From NCBI GenBank assembly GCA_029747585.1, contig JAPEVF010000114.1:40663-104662 (forward strand): 64,000 nucleotides of DNA, written 5' to 3'. This stretch comes from Pleurotus djamor (Eukaryota; Basidiomycota; Agaricomycetes; Agaricales; Pleurotaceae). Under the pieces are notes generated by a model. That model was not told the DNA's origin. It made no database searches and saw only the letters and a list, made by a program, of their open reading frames with translations. Both the position numbers and the translations under genes were made by a program. Within the stretch, counting starts at the first letter, position 1. Every line of letters starts with the position of its first letter. Positions 25,611-35,886 of this stretch are shown here, one piece after another.

Positions 25611-25858
25611 AAGGAAGAAACCACAGCTTGAACGGACCAAGGTGTGGGCAGACCATGTCCAGCTGAAAACAGCGCTGATATCATGTCTAGACTTCAGCCG
25701 ACAGGAGCATCAGATATGAACGGCCTCCGTTTCCGCAGGCGTGGTGTCAAGTTCCACCAAACCCATATAGCTAGGTATGTGAGAACCGTGATTTTACATG
25801 ACTCGTAACTTATTTGAAGGAATTTCCCTATTAACTTCAATCAACGAGGTAGTCCTAG

Positions 25859-26548
25859 ATGGTGCACACTGCGTCGTTACAAGCTGTGGTACTTGGCCTC
25901 GCCGCTGTCGTCTCCGTCGTGCTCACAGCGAACCTCCTTCAATATACGCAGTCACACCCATACAATGCCTACGATGTAACAAGTCTAGTTAATTCGTACC
26001 AAGGTGAGTGCTCCACTGATGGAAGTTAACGACCCTTCTCAAAGTCTGCAGGATTCCCTGGTGACGACTACCCTCGGACGATCGACACTCCTACACCCCT
26101 CGTCAAAATGGTCTTTGAAGAGACAGTTCACTACGATCCATCCGACTTAGATATGGGCACTCTCGATTGGAACTACGCGTATCCTCCAGGCTCGGGAACA
26201 TATCGTTACGGGACTGAAGCACGCACCCTCATCGCGAGCGTTTTCCACCAGCTTCATTGCATTCAAATGTTCAGTAAAGCCCTCGTGGTCAGCACTAACT
26301 CAGCTCAATGGGCGCATACTCAGCACTGCCTAAATTACATCAGAGAGCTTGCACTCTGTCGTCCGGATCTGACGCTCGAACCGGGAGATTTTTCTCAGAA
26401 AAATTTCACGGAGGATAGGGTGGGAGCGGTCCATATCTGCCGAGATATTGAGCCCACATACAGCGTGTTGAGGAAGAATTGGGCGGACTGGAGTTTATTC
26501 GTAGAAGCTCATGGTGATAGTAACACAACAGTGGCCGTCGGATCGTAG
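25859..26548 (+). CDS. UstYa-like (DUF3328) oxidase, canonical motifs (213 aa)
   Basis: Exons 25859-26003 and 26052-26548 join in frame. The N-terminal membrane segment is at about 6-28 (LQAVVLGLAAVVSVVLTANL). Then come the family signatures GDDYPR (52-57), VFEETVHY (69-76), the intact FHQLHC (113-118) with HxxHC, HCLNYIRELALC (140-151) and HICRD near the end. Length and domain order match UstYa/UstYb-type proteins, membrane-anchored oxidases with a lumenal catalytic domain. The gene shares a divergent promoter with the UstYa paralog at 25004-25610. It lies 0.9-2.6 kb from three secreted-peptide genes, which makes those peptides plausible substrates (inference). Confidence 0.88.
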
Positions 26549-27407
26549 GTAAGCTGAAACGTATATCGGTGTTTTCACACCGATACCCACCTTATCGCAG
26601 GCTATCAAAGTTGGATGGAATTCAGAGTAGTGGTATTGTGTTTACCATTTTAATGAATGATACATCAAACCGACCGCAAGCCCCCAAAGTGATGCACGCC
26701 AGTGGTTCAAATATATCCACAGCCCTGCCGAAATAGACACGCTGTTAAATTTTGATGAACAATAGAAGGTGGGCAGGCTTCATATCTGCCTGTGCTATAT
26801 CCATCCTCTAACAAGTATGTGTTGCTATCACCAAGGTGACCCGCCTGTCCCGTGGAAGCTGGATCTTGGGTACTTCTCGGTTGCTCGGTCCCGTGTAACA
26901 ACCTTCTGCCCGAAGTCACTGTGAATATATGTCACCGTAAGTCATTGTGAATATATGTCACCGTGAGCTTTCCGTGAGCGGTGATTATTTATGCACTGAT
27001 ACATCAACACAAATACCAGATACCGCCTGCTTACCGATAATTAGCAATACGGCAGTAATTCGAACGTCCATCTTGTGGTAGGGCTCTAATCTTAGCCCAC
27101 AACGCGATATCGCGCCGTGGATTCAACTTCTCGGAATAGTCATAAGTGTGAACTGCCACACTTCTCCAGCGGAAACTTATGATTATTTCGGAAATATCTC
27201 GAGGATTAAGGGCGCTACGTACACTGCGCCACACAATCACAACATGCTACTATGTACTCTGTGCTACTCAACGCATAGCATTGTCCATATAAGGAAATAC
27301 GGATAAAGGGACAGAAAGGGCTGTTGGGGGGNAATCGGTGTGCCGTTAAGGTAGGTTCCCTGTACGCTCAAGCTCTTGCTTACATTCACAGAGACAGCGG
27401 CGGCCTG
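26549..27407. other. Spacer with a short tandem repeat
   Basis: About 860 bp between the UstYa gene and peptide gene 1. It contains the 26-bp tandem repeat annotated separately and one N at 27332. No exon or precursor-like ORF was found on either strand. Confidence 0.5.
26914..26965. repeat. 26-bp tandem duplication
   Basis: Two adjacent 26-bp units (26914-26939 and 26940-26965) differ at only two positions. Each contains GTGAATATATGTCACCGT. It may be a simple slippage product; no function is evident. Confidence 0.8.
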
Positions 27408-27607
27408 CTATTTTGCTACCTCGTTTAACCACGCTAGTGGTGCTGGTGCCAGCCCTTGGGCTTCGTCTACAGCGAATCTTCTTAGCAGGCAAAATCAAGA
27501 ACATCAATGACGTGCAGACCTGGTTTATCTTTTGGAAGGGCGAGGCCCTCCACATAAGTGCTGTAGATGATGACGAGGACGACGAGTGTGACGAAGTTGA
27601 ACTTCAT
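27408..27607 (-). CDS. Secreted peptide precursor 1 with LAPAPLxWL core (48 aa)
   Basis: Exons 27520-27607 and 27408-27466 flank a 53-nt GTCTGC...TGTAG intron. The product has a hydrophobic signal peptide (MKFNFVTLVVLVIIYSTYVEG), a short spacer LALPKDKPDEAQ and the C-terminal core GLAPAPLAWLNEVAK. The second exon has exactly the same length (59 nt) as that of precursor 2. A TATAAAG lies about 55 bp before the ATG. No protein family is known to me for this peptide. With the two copies downstream it forms a family next to the UstYa genes, so a RiPP precursor is the leading interpretation; a secreted signal or effector peptide is the alternative. It is the most divergent of the three, lacking the STT tail. 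Confidence 0.72.
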
Positions 27608-27659
27608 AATGCGTAAGGGTTGGGTGTTTACCGTTTACGGCCAAGTCAAAGCCAAGCCT

Positions 27660-27666
27660 CTTTATA
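27660..27666 (-). promoter_or_regulatory. TATA box of precursor gene 1
   Basis: On the minus strand this is TATAAAG, 53 bp upstream of the ATG at 27607. TATA-like elements occur at 62-70 bp before the other two precursor genes. Confidence 0.45.
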
Positions 27667-28177
27667 GCAGGAAGTAAATGGATGCTGGAGTCAACGGCAT
27701 GCCTATTCCCAGTTTCATCGGACCTAACGTGTCACGTAGGCATAGATCCACGGCCATGACGAAAACGGGGAACTCAAGCTCATGCCACTGCAATTGATGG
27801 GAATGATTGAAACATAAATAATCCTGTCAATATTCAGCACCGCAGTTGGCGTCTGAGCTCGAGGTTGGACCCGTTTCCCCACGGAGGAGAGGGTGGGGAC
27901 GTGAGGTGCGGCCTCTGGCCCCCAAAAGGGGCTCCTAGAGCGTCCTTAATTTGGCCACATTCTCGCAAGGTGCTCGGCATCGGACTGCGGTCGCGGAACT
28001 CTATGGTATTTCATTGAGTTCTACGATTCAGAATTCATCCCAATCCAAGACAGAAAGCTTATGTCTAATGCAACATCCAAGCAACGTCTGCATAATGGCC
28101 AGAACTCGCTGGTCAGTCCCTTTGACCGAGACTCAAAAAGCGAAATCTTGACTTACGTGAGGGGTGTGTTAGTAGCT

Positions 28178-28371
28178 CTAGCTAGTGGTACTCTTGAGCC
28201 ACTCCAACGGAGCTGGCGCAAGCGCTTTTAGCTCGCCTGTGTGTGGAATATCCATCAGTATCAGCTTAGGGAGAGGTAGAGGACGATTTCACCTTTCTCT
28301 GCGTTTGGAGCTGGAGCGGCATGAGCGTAGAGTATAGAGAGAGCGAAGAGGATGGCCGAAGTGAGCTTCAT
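28178..28371 (-). CDS. Secreted peptide precursor 2 with LAPAPLxWL core (45 aa)
   Basis: Exons 28293-28371 and 28178-28236 flank a 56-nt intron. A clear signal peptide (MKLTSAILFALSILYAHA) is followed by APAPNAEKGELK and the core ALAPAPLEWLKSTTS at the very C-terminus. The intron phase (1) and position just before the core match the other two copies. The conserved part of the precursor is exactly the end, as expected of a processed peptide. There is no repeat of the core within the protein, unlike ustiloxin-type precursors. An EK dipeptide before the core could be a weak processing site. Function unknown. Confidence 0.75.
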
Positions 28372-28433
28372 AGTGTGCAGTCGACGATTCTAAACCACTT
28401 CTGGGATGAAACACAGGTGCGCTGCTTTGAAGC

Positions 28434-28441
28434 TATTTATC
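28434..28441 (-). promoter_or_regulatory. TATA-like box of precursor gene 2
   Basis: The minus strand reads GATAAATA, 63-70 bp upstream of the ATG at 28371. It is weaker than the boxes of the other two genes. Confidence 0.3.
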
Positions 28442-28930
28442 TCATTTCACCCTTAACGAAGACACGTATCTGTGGAATCTGCTTTGGGAACCTCCTGCGA
28501 GGAGCACAGATCCCCATCAACTTAATTCTGATGGAATCGGCATCGGTAATCCACTTCAGAGACACAGGATCGAGCTATGTGGACGCACTTGCCACATGTG
28601 CGATAGGCTCTCCTGGATATTTATATTTTAGCTATGCTCTCTGTTCCTTTTCTTGTAGCGAGAACTGTGGAGGTAAAGGGATGAACGCGTATCGCTCGAA
28701 CAGATGAACATCGAGTTTACAACACTAAATTGGAGGACAGGGGCAAGGGGGACGCGGCGTTCATTTTGTTGACTGAACATGCATTCTGATTTCTCCACTC
28801 CAACAGCCCGCCTTTAAGTAAAGATAATGACCAGGGCTCTATTAGAGGAAATGAAAGTAGCGCGATGACTGAATAAAAGCTGATATTAGTTGTTTGTACC
28901 TATAGTAAGTGTTTCCACTCACATCAGTAG

Positions 28931-29147
28931 CTAATTGGTTGTGCTCCTAAGCCAAAGGAGTGGTGCCGGTGCTAGTTCCTTGATCTCCCCCACGGAGACC
29001 GCACCTGATAATATATGTATGAGAAAGGGTAAAGACATATGACCTGAGATGCGGACGTTTGTTGACTTGAGGTACGGCGATAGCTTGAGAAATATCGCAG
29101 TAGATAGTAACGACGAGGGTGATGAGGACTCCGAGGTTGGGTTTCAT
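28931..29147 (-). CDS. Secreted peptide precursor 3 with LAPAPLxWL core (54 aa)
   Basis: Exons 29057-29147 and 28931-29004; the 52-nt intron (GTCCGC...TATCAG) is the choice that keeps the core in frame. The signal peptide is MKPNLGVLITLVVTIYCDIS with QA after it. The spacer IAVPQVNKRAVSVGEIK contains a dibasic KR, a possible Kex2 site, and the core ELAPAPLLWLRSTTN ends the protein. Its GEIK-ELAPAPL-WL-STTN layout aligns with precursor 2 (GELK-ALAPAPL-WL-STTS). It is the third of three genes in the same direction spaced about 0.6-0.8 kb apart, indicating tandem duplication. Likely a precursor of a modified or secreted peptide; no known family. Confidence 0.72.
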
Positions 29148-30623
29148 TTTGCGAGGAATTGCTTGCAGAAGTCTGAGCTTGGGTGTCGGTCGAAGTACAT
29201 CTTCCCTTCTTATAGAGTGGCACTCCCTCTCATCCTCTCCTCATCCAATTTTATTGCAGCCATCTCATATCAGACGACGCATTTGAGCTCTGACATGACA
29301 TGCATGACACTGACAATTCTGCTTGCAGATCAGACTTGCATGCTAGACACAAATTTGTTGATCGCAAGTTGATTAAAAAAATCTAGGTGGGACTCTGCGA
29401 GCTCTTTCTAGCTAAGAAGAAATTATCGAATGGACGCTGGCTACTCGGATAAGAAGTCAACCAATCACTGCTTGGTGGTCATCACATCGTGCCTTGGTTC
29501 GGAGTCTGACACCTTTGCCTTTCCTGTCGAATAAAACCTCTATGAGGAATCTCAAGGCTTGTTCAAGGCTTGAAGAGTTTCTCCTGATGAGAACAGTCAT
29601 GCGGCGCCGGGAAGAAGTCAGCCAATCCACGGTCGAATTGGAAACTCGCAAGTCGATGGGCCCCTGAAATGCTACCCTTGATTGGAACGACGGGAGACGT
29701 TGAAGTGTCTTCCAAGCAGCGATGAAGGATGTCATCCTGTCTTTTTTCTTCCGTAGGTATATATTCATCGCCATCCATAAGGATTGCTCTCTGGAATGGT
29801 CCATTGAATCCTACTCTGAGAGACTCGGGGAGCCGCCTCATCTACTAAGTTCTGATTGACAAGCCTCGATAACTACGGAACTGAAATTATGGTCGTCTGA
29901 ATGTTGGTGATACAAATAACTCAGCTGATGATCAAAGGATACGGATAAACTCCCGTATGATGAGGGGCTTCGGGTAGAAGCAGCGCAGAACGCCATTACT
30001 GACACCGGGCAGATGTTCGCGTCCGACAAAAGTTATTCTCACTCGTATCTTCATCAAAGCTTATATCTGCTCTCATGCCAGTGTTAAGACCAGCGAGCGG
30101 GGTGATATCTGCAGCTTGAGATCGTTCGTGGTTATTCCTAGTCCGCGGAACTGTTTCGCAAGGGAGGTCAGGTGTATTTGCTGTGAATAGACACCACCGA
30201 GATCCAAGTTAACTCTGCCAGATTCTATTCGCCATTAGTATCATTGTTACATTAGTCAGTGGGAACTAACTCACTCTCAACTGGACAAGGTTTGTGATCA
30301 AACGGGATGCTCCAACGATACAAACTGAACAGTCAGGAGGTATCCTCGAGCTGTCTCAGCCCAGGGTTGGGGGTCGATTGTTGACGATCATGTCGGGTGC
30401 CAGGTTCATCGATTCGATGAGAGTATTGCCATCGTATTAGCACAGGGTATAATGCCGACCGTTGAGGAACTAATGGAATGCGCCAATGGAATGGGGGCGA
30501 TTGAAAGGTTTGCGGCAGTCGCAACCAAGGGATATCAATGATTGCTCATACAAATCGTCAAGAAACAAAGAAATGTAGACCTCAAGAAAATAGTATATGG
30601 AAAAGGGGAGCGCCTTGACGTTT
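29148..30623. other. 1.5-kb stretch without convincing gene
   Basis: A minus-strand ORF at 29563-29841 (about 90 codons, segment MDGDEYIPTEEKRQDD) is the longest candidate, but it has no recognisable domain, no clear start context and no splice partner. It may be a relic. No further copy of the LAPAPL core was found here on either strand. Confidence 0.4.
29209..29214 (-). promoter_or_regulatory. TATA box of precursor gene 3
   Basis: The minus strand reads TATAAG, 62-67 bp upstream of the ATG at 29147. Confidence 0.4.
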
Positions 30624-31845
30624 TTACACTGCGTGTAGTGCAACGTCCGAACCACTCGAAGCGTTCACGAACGACGACTTTTCTACCAATGTAGAAGGTG
30701 GGACTCCCTGGGTAGCAGAAGAAGCAGTGTGTCCCCTCGAGACGCTGGCAAATTCAAGACTTTGGCTCTGGATTTGAGAAGCAATGTCTCGGGACCAAGC
30801 AGTCCCTAATGCAACACGGTAGAGGATAAACTGGGGTGACAATGCCTAGAACCAGTACTTGAGGTTAGGCCACGAGTCATCCCTGAGATCTGGTAGAAAC
30901 TTACACAGAAAGTACCCCAGATGAAAGCAAACGGTGGTCCCGCATCGAGGTTCTTTCCGAAGGTGACAGCGAACACGATGCCGAGGACACTAAAGGGAAG
31001 TGAAGACTCCACGAGGATAGCTGTAACGCCGGTATACGTATCCATAATCTCTGGGGCTAGACCGATCTGCTCCTGCATTTGCTTTCGCGCTAGGTAGAGG
31101 CGCCAGACGATGGCGACCGTACAATAAACATTTATGGTGACGGAAAGAGCGACCCAAGGAACGCCGAAGTTGACGGTCTTTCCTACGAAAAAGTTGCTGC
31201 CAGGCACGGCACTTTGAACGACTGTGAGGAGAGCCATAGCTAAGAAAATGTCGTGAGCTTCATTCTCGTTGCTAGCGATCAACGGAGAAACCGACCAATG
31301 GAACTCAAGTATAATAGAACGGGGAAAATAAGGACAAGGAGGCCCGAATCGCAGATGATGTAAACGCGGTAGAGCTAGAAAAGTGGGTCAGCCTTATTCG
31401 ACAACACAGAGAAACAGCGGGTTACCATCAAACCATCGCCCAAGAAGTTTGTTAACTGGTCCGAGAGGGTGCCTAGAGTTTGCCACCAGATGGAACTGTT
31501 CGCTGCCAAGTACCCCAACGGACCACCTTCGACATCACGATGGTCGATCCACATAAACTCCAAGAAGACGATGTTGACGAAGGTGGCGATGGTGACTAGC
31601 GCGAGCATCAAGCCTCCGATAACGATGTATGACATTTGGACGCGATGCTTCACTCTGTTTGATACAGCGATGTAAGCAGTGTGCGCAAACATGTAGACTT
31701 CAAGACCTGGGGGCAATGATAGCGGGTATCAGAGAACGTTCCTCGCATCGCAGACGAACTGAACTCCCATACCATAGATGATGCACATGAAGACCAAGCC
31801 ATAGTAGATAGCGCGCTCCAAGCCGATAGCAGGGGAGTCAGACAT
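30624..31845 (-). CDS. Basidiomycete seven-TM membrane protein of unknown function (329 aa)
   Basis: Five exons: 31773-31845, 31426-31706, 31296-31374, 30905-31239 and 30624-30845. About seven hydrophobic segments are visible, among them IYYGLVFMCIIYG, MSYIVIGGLMLALVTIATFV, LLVLIFPVLLYLSSI, VALSVTINVYCTVAIVWRLY and SLPFSVLGIVFAVTFG. The FLGDGLMLYRVYIICDS segment is typical of a large mushroom-specific seven-TM family without assigned function. A hydrophilic Ser-rich tail of about 60 residues ends the protein. It is not an obvious transporter. It could act as a receptor or exporter helper for the nearby peptide products, but this rests only on location. Confidence 0.8.
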
Positions 31846-32488
31846 GGTGTGCACACCACTCTACGCGCAAGCGATGATTATGGGCGGGAATAAGGGGAGA
31901 AACTAATTATACCACACAATACGAGCGAGGGAAATCCAATACGGCATGACTTCCACGGACGATACGCCCTCAACGAGCTTGTTGACGTCGCATGTTGATC
32001 CCAGCTTCCATCCGGGCCTACGGATGTAGATGGATTGTATGTGCATGTGCCTCCTTTGATGGAGTTTAGCCAGTGCACGGCAGCTAAGAATATCCTAGGT
32101 TCACAGGCCCGACAGCTTAGCGATATCATCGGGGATGCTTCACGTATCGCACCCATAAATGGTTCTCTAGGTGACCGGTGACCTTGCGTGTTCATCTTCA
32201 ATCAAATCCTCAGGCTTTATCTTTCGCCTGACACAGCCAAAGGAAAGTTGGAGCCTCTCACGCCCATAGGCGAACTAACTCATCATCAGAAACTTTTTTC
32301 AAAGATGGCGCGTACGGGAACGCTCACGTATGCATGAGAAATAAGAATCCTATGGACCGCATCTCTAGATCCTTTGGGCGCATCCGTAGACGCTGAATGT
32401 CATCCATATGAAAATTTTCAGAAAATGGTATATATACAACCACGCACCCAAATTCAACCAGCTCCAGTCCACTGATTGAAGGCGCACT
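31846..32488. other. Divergent promoter region
   Basis: 643 bp between the starts of the seven-TM gene (minus) and GNAT copy 2 (plus). A TATATATAC stretch lies about 60 bp before the GNAT ATG (32429-32437). No ORF of note. Confidence 0.45.
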
Positions 32489-33528
32489 ATGGCCAGCGTG
32501 ACCCCATTGGTAAACCTAGTTGACCACCTTAGCGGTACGGGCCCCTCCAAACTGTTCCCATTGGAAACTGAACCTAAAGTTAGCGGATAAGATGCGCAGA
32601 TAGACCATGTCGTGGCCTTGTTGGTCCGTGCCTATGATGGAGGTGGGAGTCTCAGATTGAGTGAAAGCAGGGGGCTGATGATGTGATTGCACCAGATCCA
32701 TCGTTGTGGACGATGACGGGCGGAAAGGACGCCCTGATAGAACCGCTTTTCCGCTCGATGATGCGGGCTATCAACGTCGCGGGCGTCATCTACACAGTCA
32801 ACGACGAACAAGGTCAAATCCGAACAATAGGAGCGTGGTTCAAACCCGGTGAAAGAATCTTCGATACGTAAGACTTTTCCAAATATCGGCGGAAAGATTA
32901 TTTGAGAAGGATAATCGACAGAGAGGAACAACGCGACCTAGGTTGGAACGACTTCATGGCCGCGTTATCCCCGGAAACAGTCGAATGGTGGACGAAAGAG
33001 GTGAGATACTGGTCATCGAGGAAAGGCTCTCTGATGGTGACTGTGAAGTTGACAGTTCCCGAATAAACATTCAGTCCCAATGAGCGCTGCGCTTGGCCCC
33101 AAGGTCGGTCTTATCCTCTCGGGTGACTGTCGATGGCCTGAGCCGTTTGATAGTATCTGGATTCTTGGTACGCCAGCATAGTGGCTACGGACCCCGACTA
33201 CCAAAGACGCGGACAGGCAACAGCAGTCGTGCGAACGGTCATGGCCCGGGTATGCCCACCAGCCCCTTTGGTTCTGTCAAAGGTACTCAATAATTGACTA
33301 GGCCCAAAGAGAGGGAAAGATTATCGCACTGGCAACACAGAACAGACCCAACGTGCGAAAACCGCTGGTCTTGCGTCGCGTCTTGGTACTAATACTTCTG
33401 CCTAGGCTGAGTGGTACAAATCCATGGGCTTCACTGAATTTGGGAAGGCTGAGTTCGAAGGCCCAGATGGATTGTGGCCAGATATATTTTTGAAGTGGGG
33501 TGGCGAAAAGCTCAGTGCGCACACATGA
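32489..33528 (+). CDS. GNAT-family N-acetyltransferase (221 aa), copy 2
   Basis: Eight exons: 32489-32534, 32592-32642, 32696-32867, 32922-33000, 33056-33103, 33154-33249, 33302-33352 and 33406-33528. Six of the eight have exactly the same lengths as in copy 1 (46, 51, 79, 48, 96 and 51 nt). The acetyl-CoA loop is intact (TDPDYQRRGQATAVVRTVM), followed by IIALATQNRPN, AEWYKSMGF and WPDIFLKWGG. Some N-terminal positions differ (LSDAQIDHVVALLVRAYDG; WTMTGGKDALIEPLFRSMM). It would acetylate an unknown amine substrate. It forms the right edge of the accessory block, in the opposite direction to copy 1. Confidence 0.88.
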
Positions 33529-35886
33529 GCACAAGACTCCATAGCACTATTACATAGATGTAGTCAGTTTCAACGGTCATATCGGATATCCCGAGCAAAA
33601 TTCTTACTCCAGACTTCCTCCAAAGAGGGCGGACAAGAATATGGAACATGCCTTGGAGGAACCACCAAGATTGAGAGTATCCATCTCCCCATGTCGAAAG
33701 CTTCACACAAACTAGCTCTTCCTTCCGATGACCATGGTGCACAAGGCAAATCTCAGCAAGTTGACTCGCAACCAGTTGAATTGTCTAATCCCCAAGGTCG
33801 GCAAACCGCATGAGGGCGAGGAGAGACTGCCGGTCCTGTGGGGTATAAGGCTTAAAGGATTGTGTCGTAGGAGCCTTATGTCCGGCGGTCCTTCTGGACT
33901 TGGTTCCTTTATTTTCGATTCTGCCCCGATGACACCCACAACGACAAGATTATTCCTTACGACCTGCGAAAGAGAAGTCAGGAGCCGTTCTTAAAGTTTT
34001 CATGGGCGATAAAAAGGTATGAGTTCTTTTCTCCCCGTTGGATGCGTGGACCACTCCCAAGTTTAAACACGGCGATGCCACCTTCGAGCCTCCGCTCTCA
34101 GACGTTCGCAACCACCAACGAGGTCCCTCTGGGATCGACGCATCCCTTCATACTCAACCAGCAATATCAGCAACTTCAATGACGACGGCGTCATCCGGAT
34201 CCCAACTCGAGCATGCGACCGTTGGCTGATGCTGACCTGTAATCGAAGGCCGTATTCCATTCATTAAATAGCAACACACGGTGGTATAACACATGAAAAA
34301 GGAAGAATATCCTGGAACATAGAATTAGCGATCGTGTAAAAGAACAAAGGAAATCACAGAAGAAGAATGAGGCCTCAGTCGAACATGATTTGTCCTTCAT
34401 TCAGAGTCGGACATATGCTTGTATAGTTTAAAAGCATCGTTGGCCATCAAGAGAGAAAACGGGTTTGGGGAAAAGGGATGCACAGTCGAAGTAAACGAAA
34501 ACCGACACTCACGATTCGCTAGAAGTCTACCAAGTCCTCCAAGGCGCATATACGCTGGACAAAACCGATGATACGTCCATCAGCATCTGGCACGCCAAAC
34601 GCAACGGTTAAACCAGAGCTTCAGCGGGTGGTGTGTACTAGTCAATGGGCCCATGACAATAGCGTCGCCCACTAGCATAGTTCATCCCAAGCGAACGCGT
34701 CTGCCCGGATACTCACCACCACCACAGCAGAGCATATAGCGAGCATCACGATGATACGGACATAATACAAATAAACCTTTGAAAGTCGGAGGTAAGCATT
34801 CAGTTTGTCGTTTTTGTGAGGACAAAAAGGATGAAAACGAAGCAAAGAAAAATGGGATCAGTTGGTGATGCATGTTACGAGTAGGGATCATCGGATGTCC
34901 GTCACCAACTCGAGAATGGATAAATATCATCAAGAAAAAAACGCGTATTCAAAGTGACGAGGAATGCGCATACTCACTAGAACGGCTGGGAGTCGATGAT
35001 GATGGTGTGGAGGAAGTTGGGAACGGGAACAACGACGCAACTCACGACCACCAAACGGTGCGAGATTGGATCTCCGCCTCTGAGATCGAAATGAACTGTA
35101 CAGTTTATAAAACAAGGTACCGCCCAGCTCGGGCGCTTGGACATTTCCCTTCTTCTGCCTTTTGTTTCGAGGTGAGTACGCGAATCTCCTTTTTGTTTGT
35201 CGATTCCTTTTGCCGTCCTATGTGATGATTCACAAATTCAGTTCTGCTTCCGAAAGAGACAAAATCTCTGGTGGACAACCTCATACCAAAAACACTATCT
35301 GATTCTTTTCTCGTTTTGCTTCTCAACCATGCTCACGACAAAGCCTAATCACAACTTCTCTTTAGGCATACTTTGCCGCGTGCTGGAGTACTGATACTTG
35401 ACACCGCGCAGGAGGTTGGATCTTTTACGAACCAGGCCACCGTCTCGTACTTACATTAAGTAGTGAGTACCTACTTCCCCTTCACCATTTTTGTATTCTT
35501 TAGGACGAAAANCTAAGTTCATCCATTCGTTGAATTAACCCGTGGTATCCCAGGCTTTCTCGAGCCACGTCTATCTTCACGGATGCACGCATGGTAGGCT
35601 ACTTCGTTTTGGAGTAGCTCGCCCGGCTTGGGGGGCTTGTGGATCTACGGGGAGAATGAAAATATCGGCTTTTCTGATTTTTCGTTCATTTGTTTATGAT
35701 GAATGTGTTCAAGCGGTTTCTGACTTCTTTCTTTTTGCTTCTGTAGGTTGTATATACCAAGTAAATGTATCGTCGTCGTTCAATCGTAATAAAATACATG
35801 GATCCTCATATATGATGTAAGTCCATAAGAACGCTCTGTATCCTCGGAGGGAGGTTCAGGGAAGGTTCCGTCTCCTCGCCTTCCAG
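33529..35886. other. 2.4-kb stretch with coding-like fragments but no assignable gene
   Basis: Two plus-strand stretches look like exons: 33878-34014 (segment RFCPDDTHNDKIIPYDLRKR) and 34105-34266 (segments RSLWDRRIPSYS and IPTRACDRWLMLTC before TAA), linked in frame by a possible GTATGA...TCAG intron. I could not find a start exon in phase. At 34530-34620 both strands have short open segments (minus: GLTVAFGVPDADGRIIGF) and I cannot decide between them. A TATAAAA at 35106-35112 precedes a splice-like GAGGTGAGTACG. There may be one or two small genes or relics here. Confidence 0.25.

Noticed and set aside
26914..26965. CRISPR-like repeat
   Set aside because: Only two directly adjacent units without spacers, in a eukaryotic genome; a simple tandem duplication.
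27413..27616. Plus-strand ORF of 67 codons
   Set aside because: It is the antisense shadow of peptide precursor 1, including its intron.
28321..28707. Plus-strand ORF of 128 codons
   Set aside because: It overlaps peptide precursor 2 in antisense and begins inside its exon; no domain or splice support.
29563..29841. Possible fourth secreted peptide or enzyme fragment
   Set aside because: No signal peptide and no LAPAPL core; not related to the precursor family.
30624..31845. Seven-TM protein as a mating pheromone receptor
   Set aside because: No similarity to STE3 or STE2 motifs was seen, and the nearby peptides lack the C-terminal CaaX box of basidiomycete pheromones.
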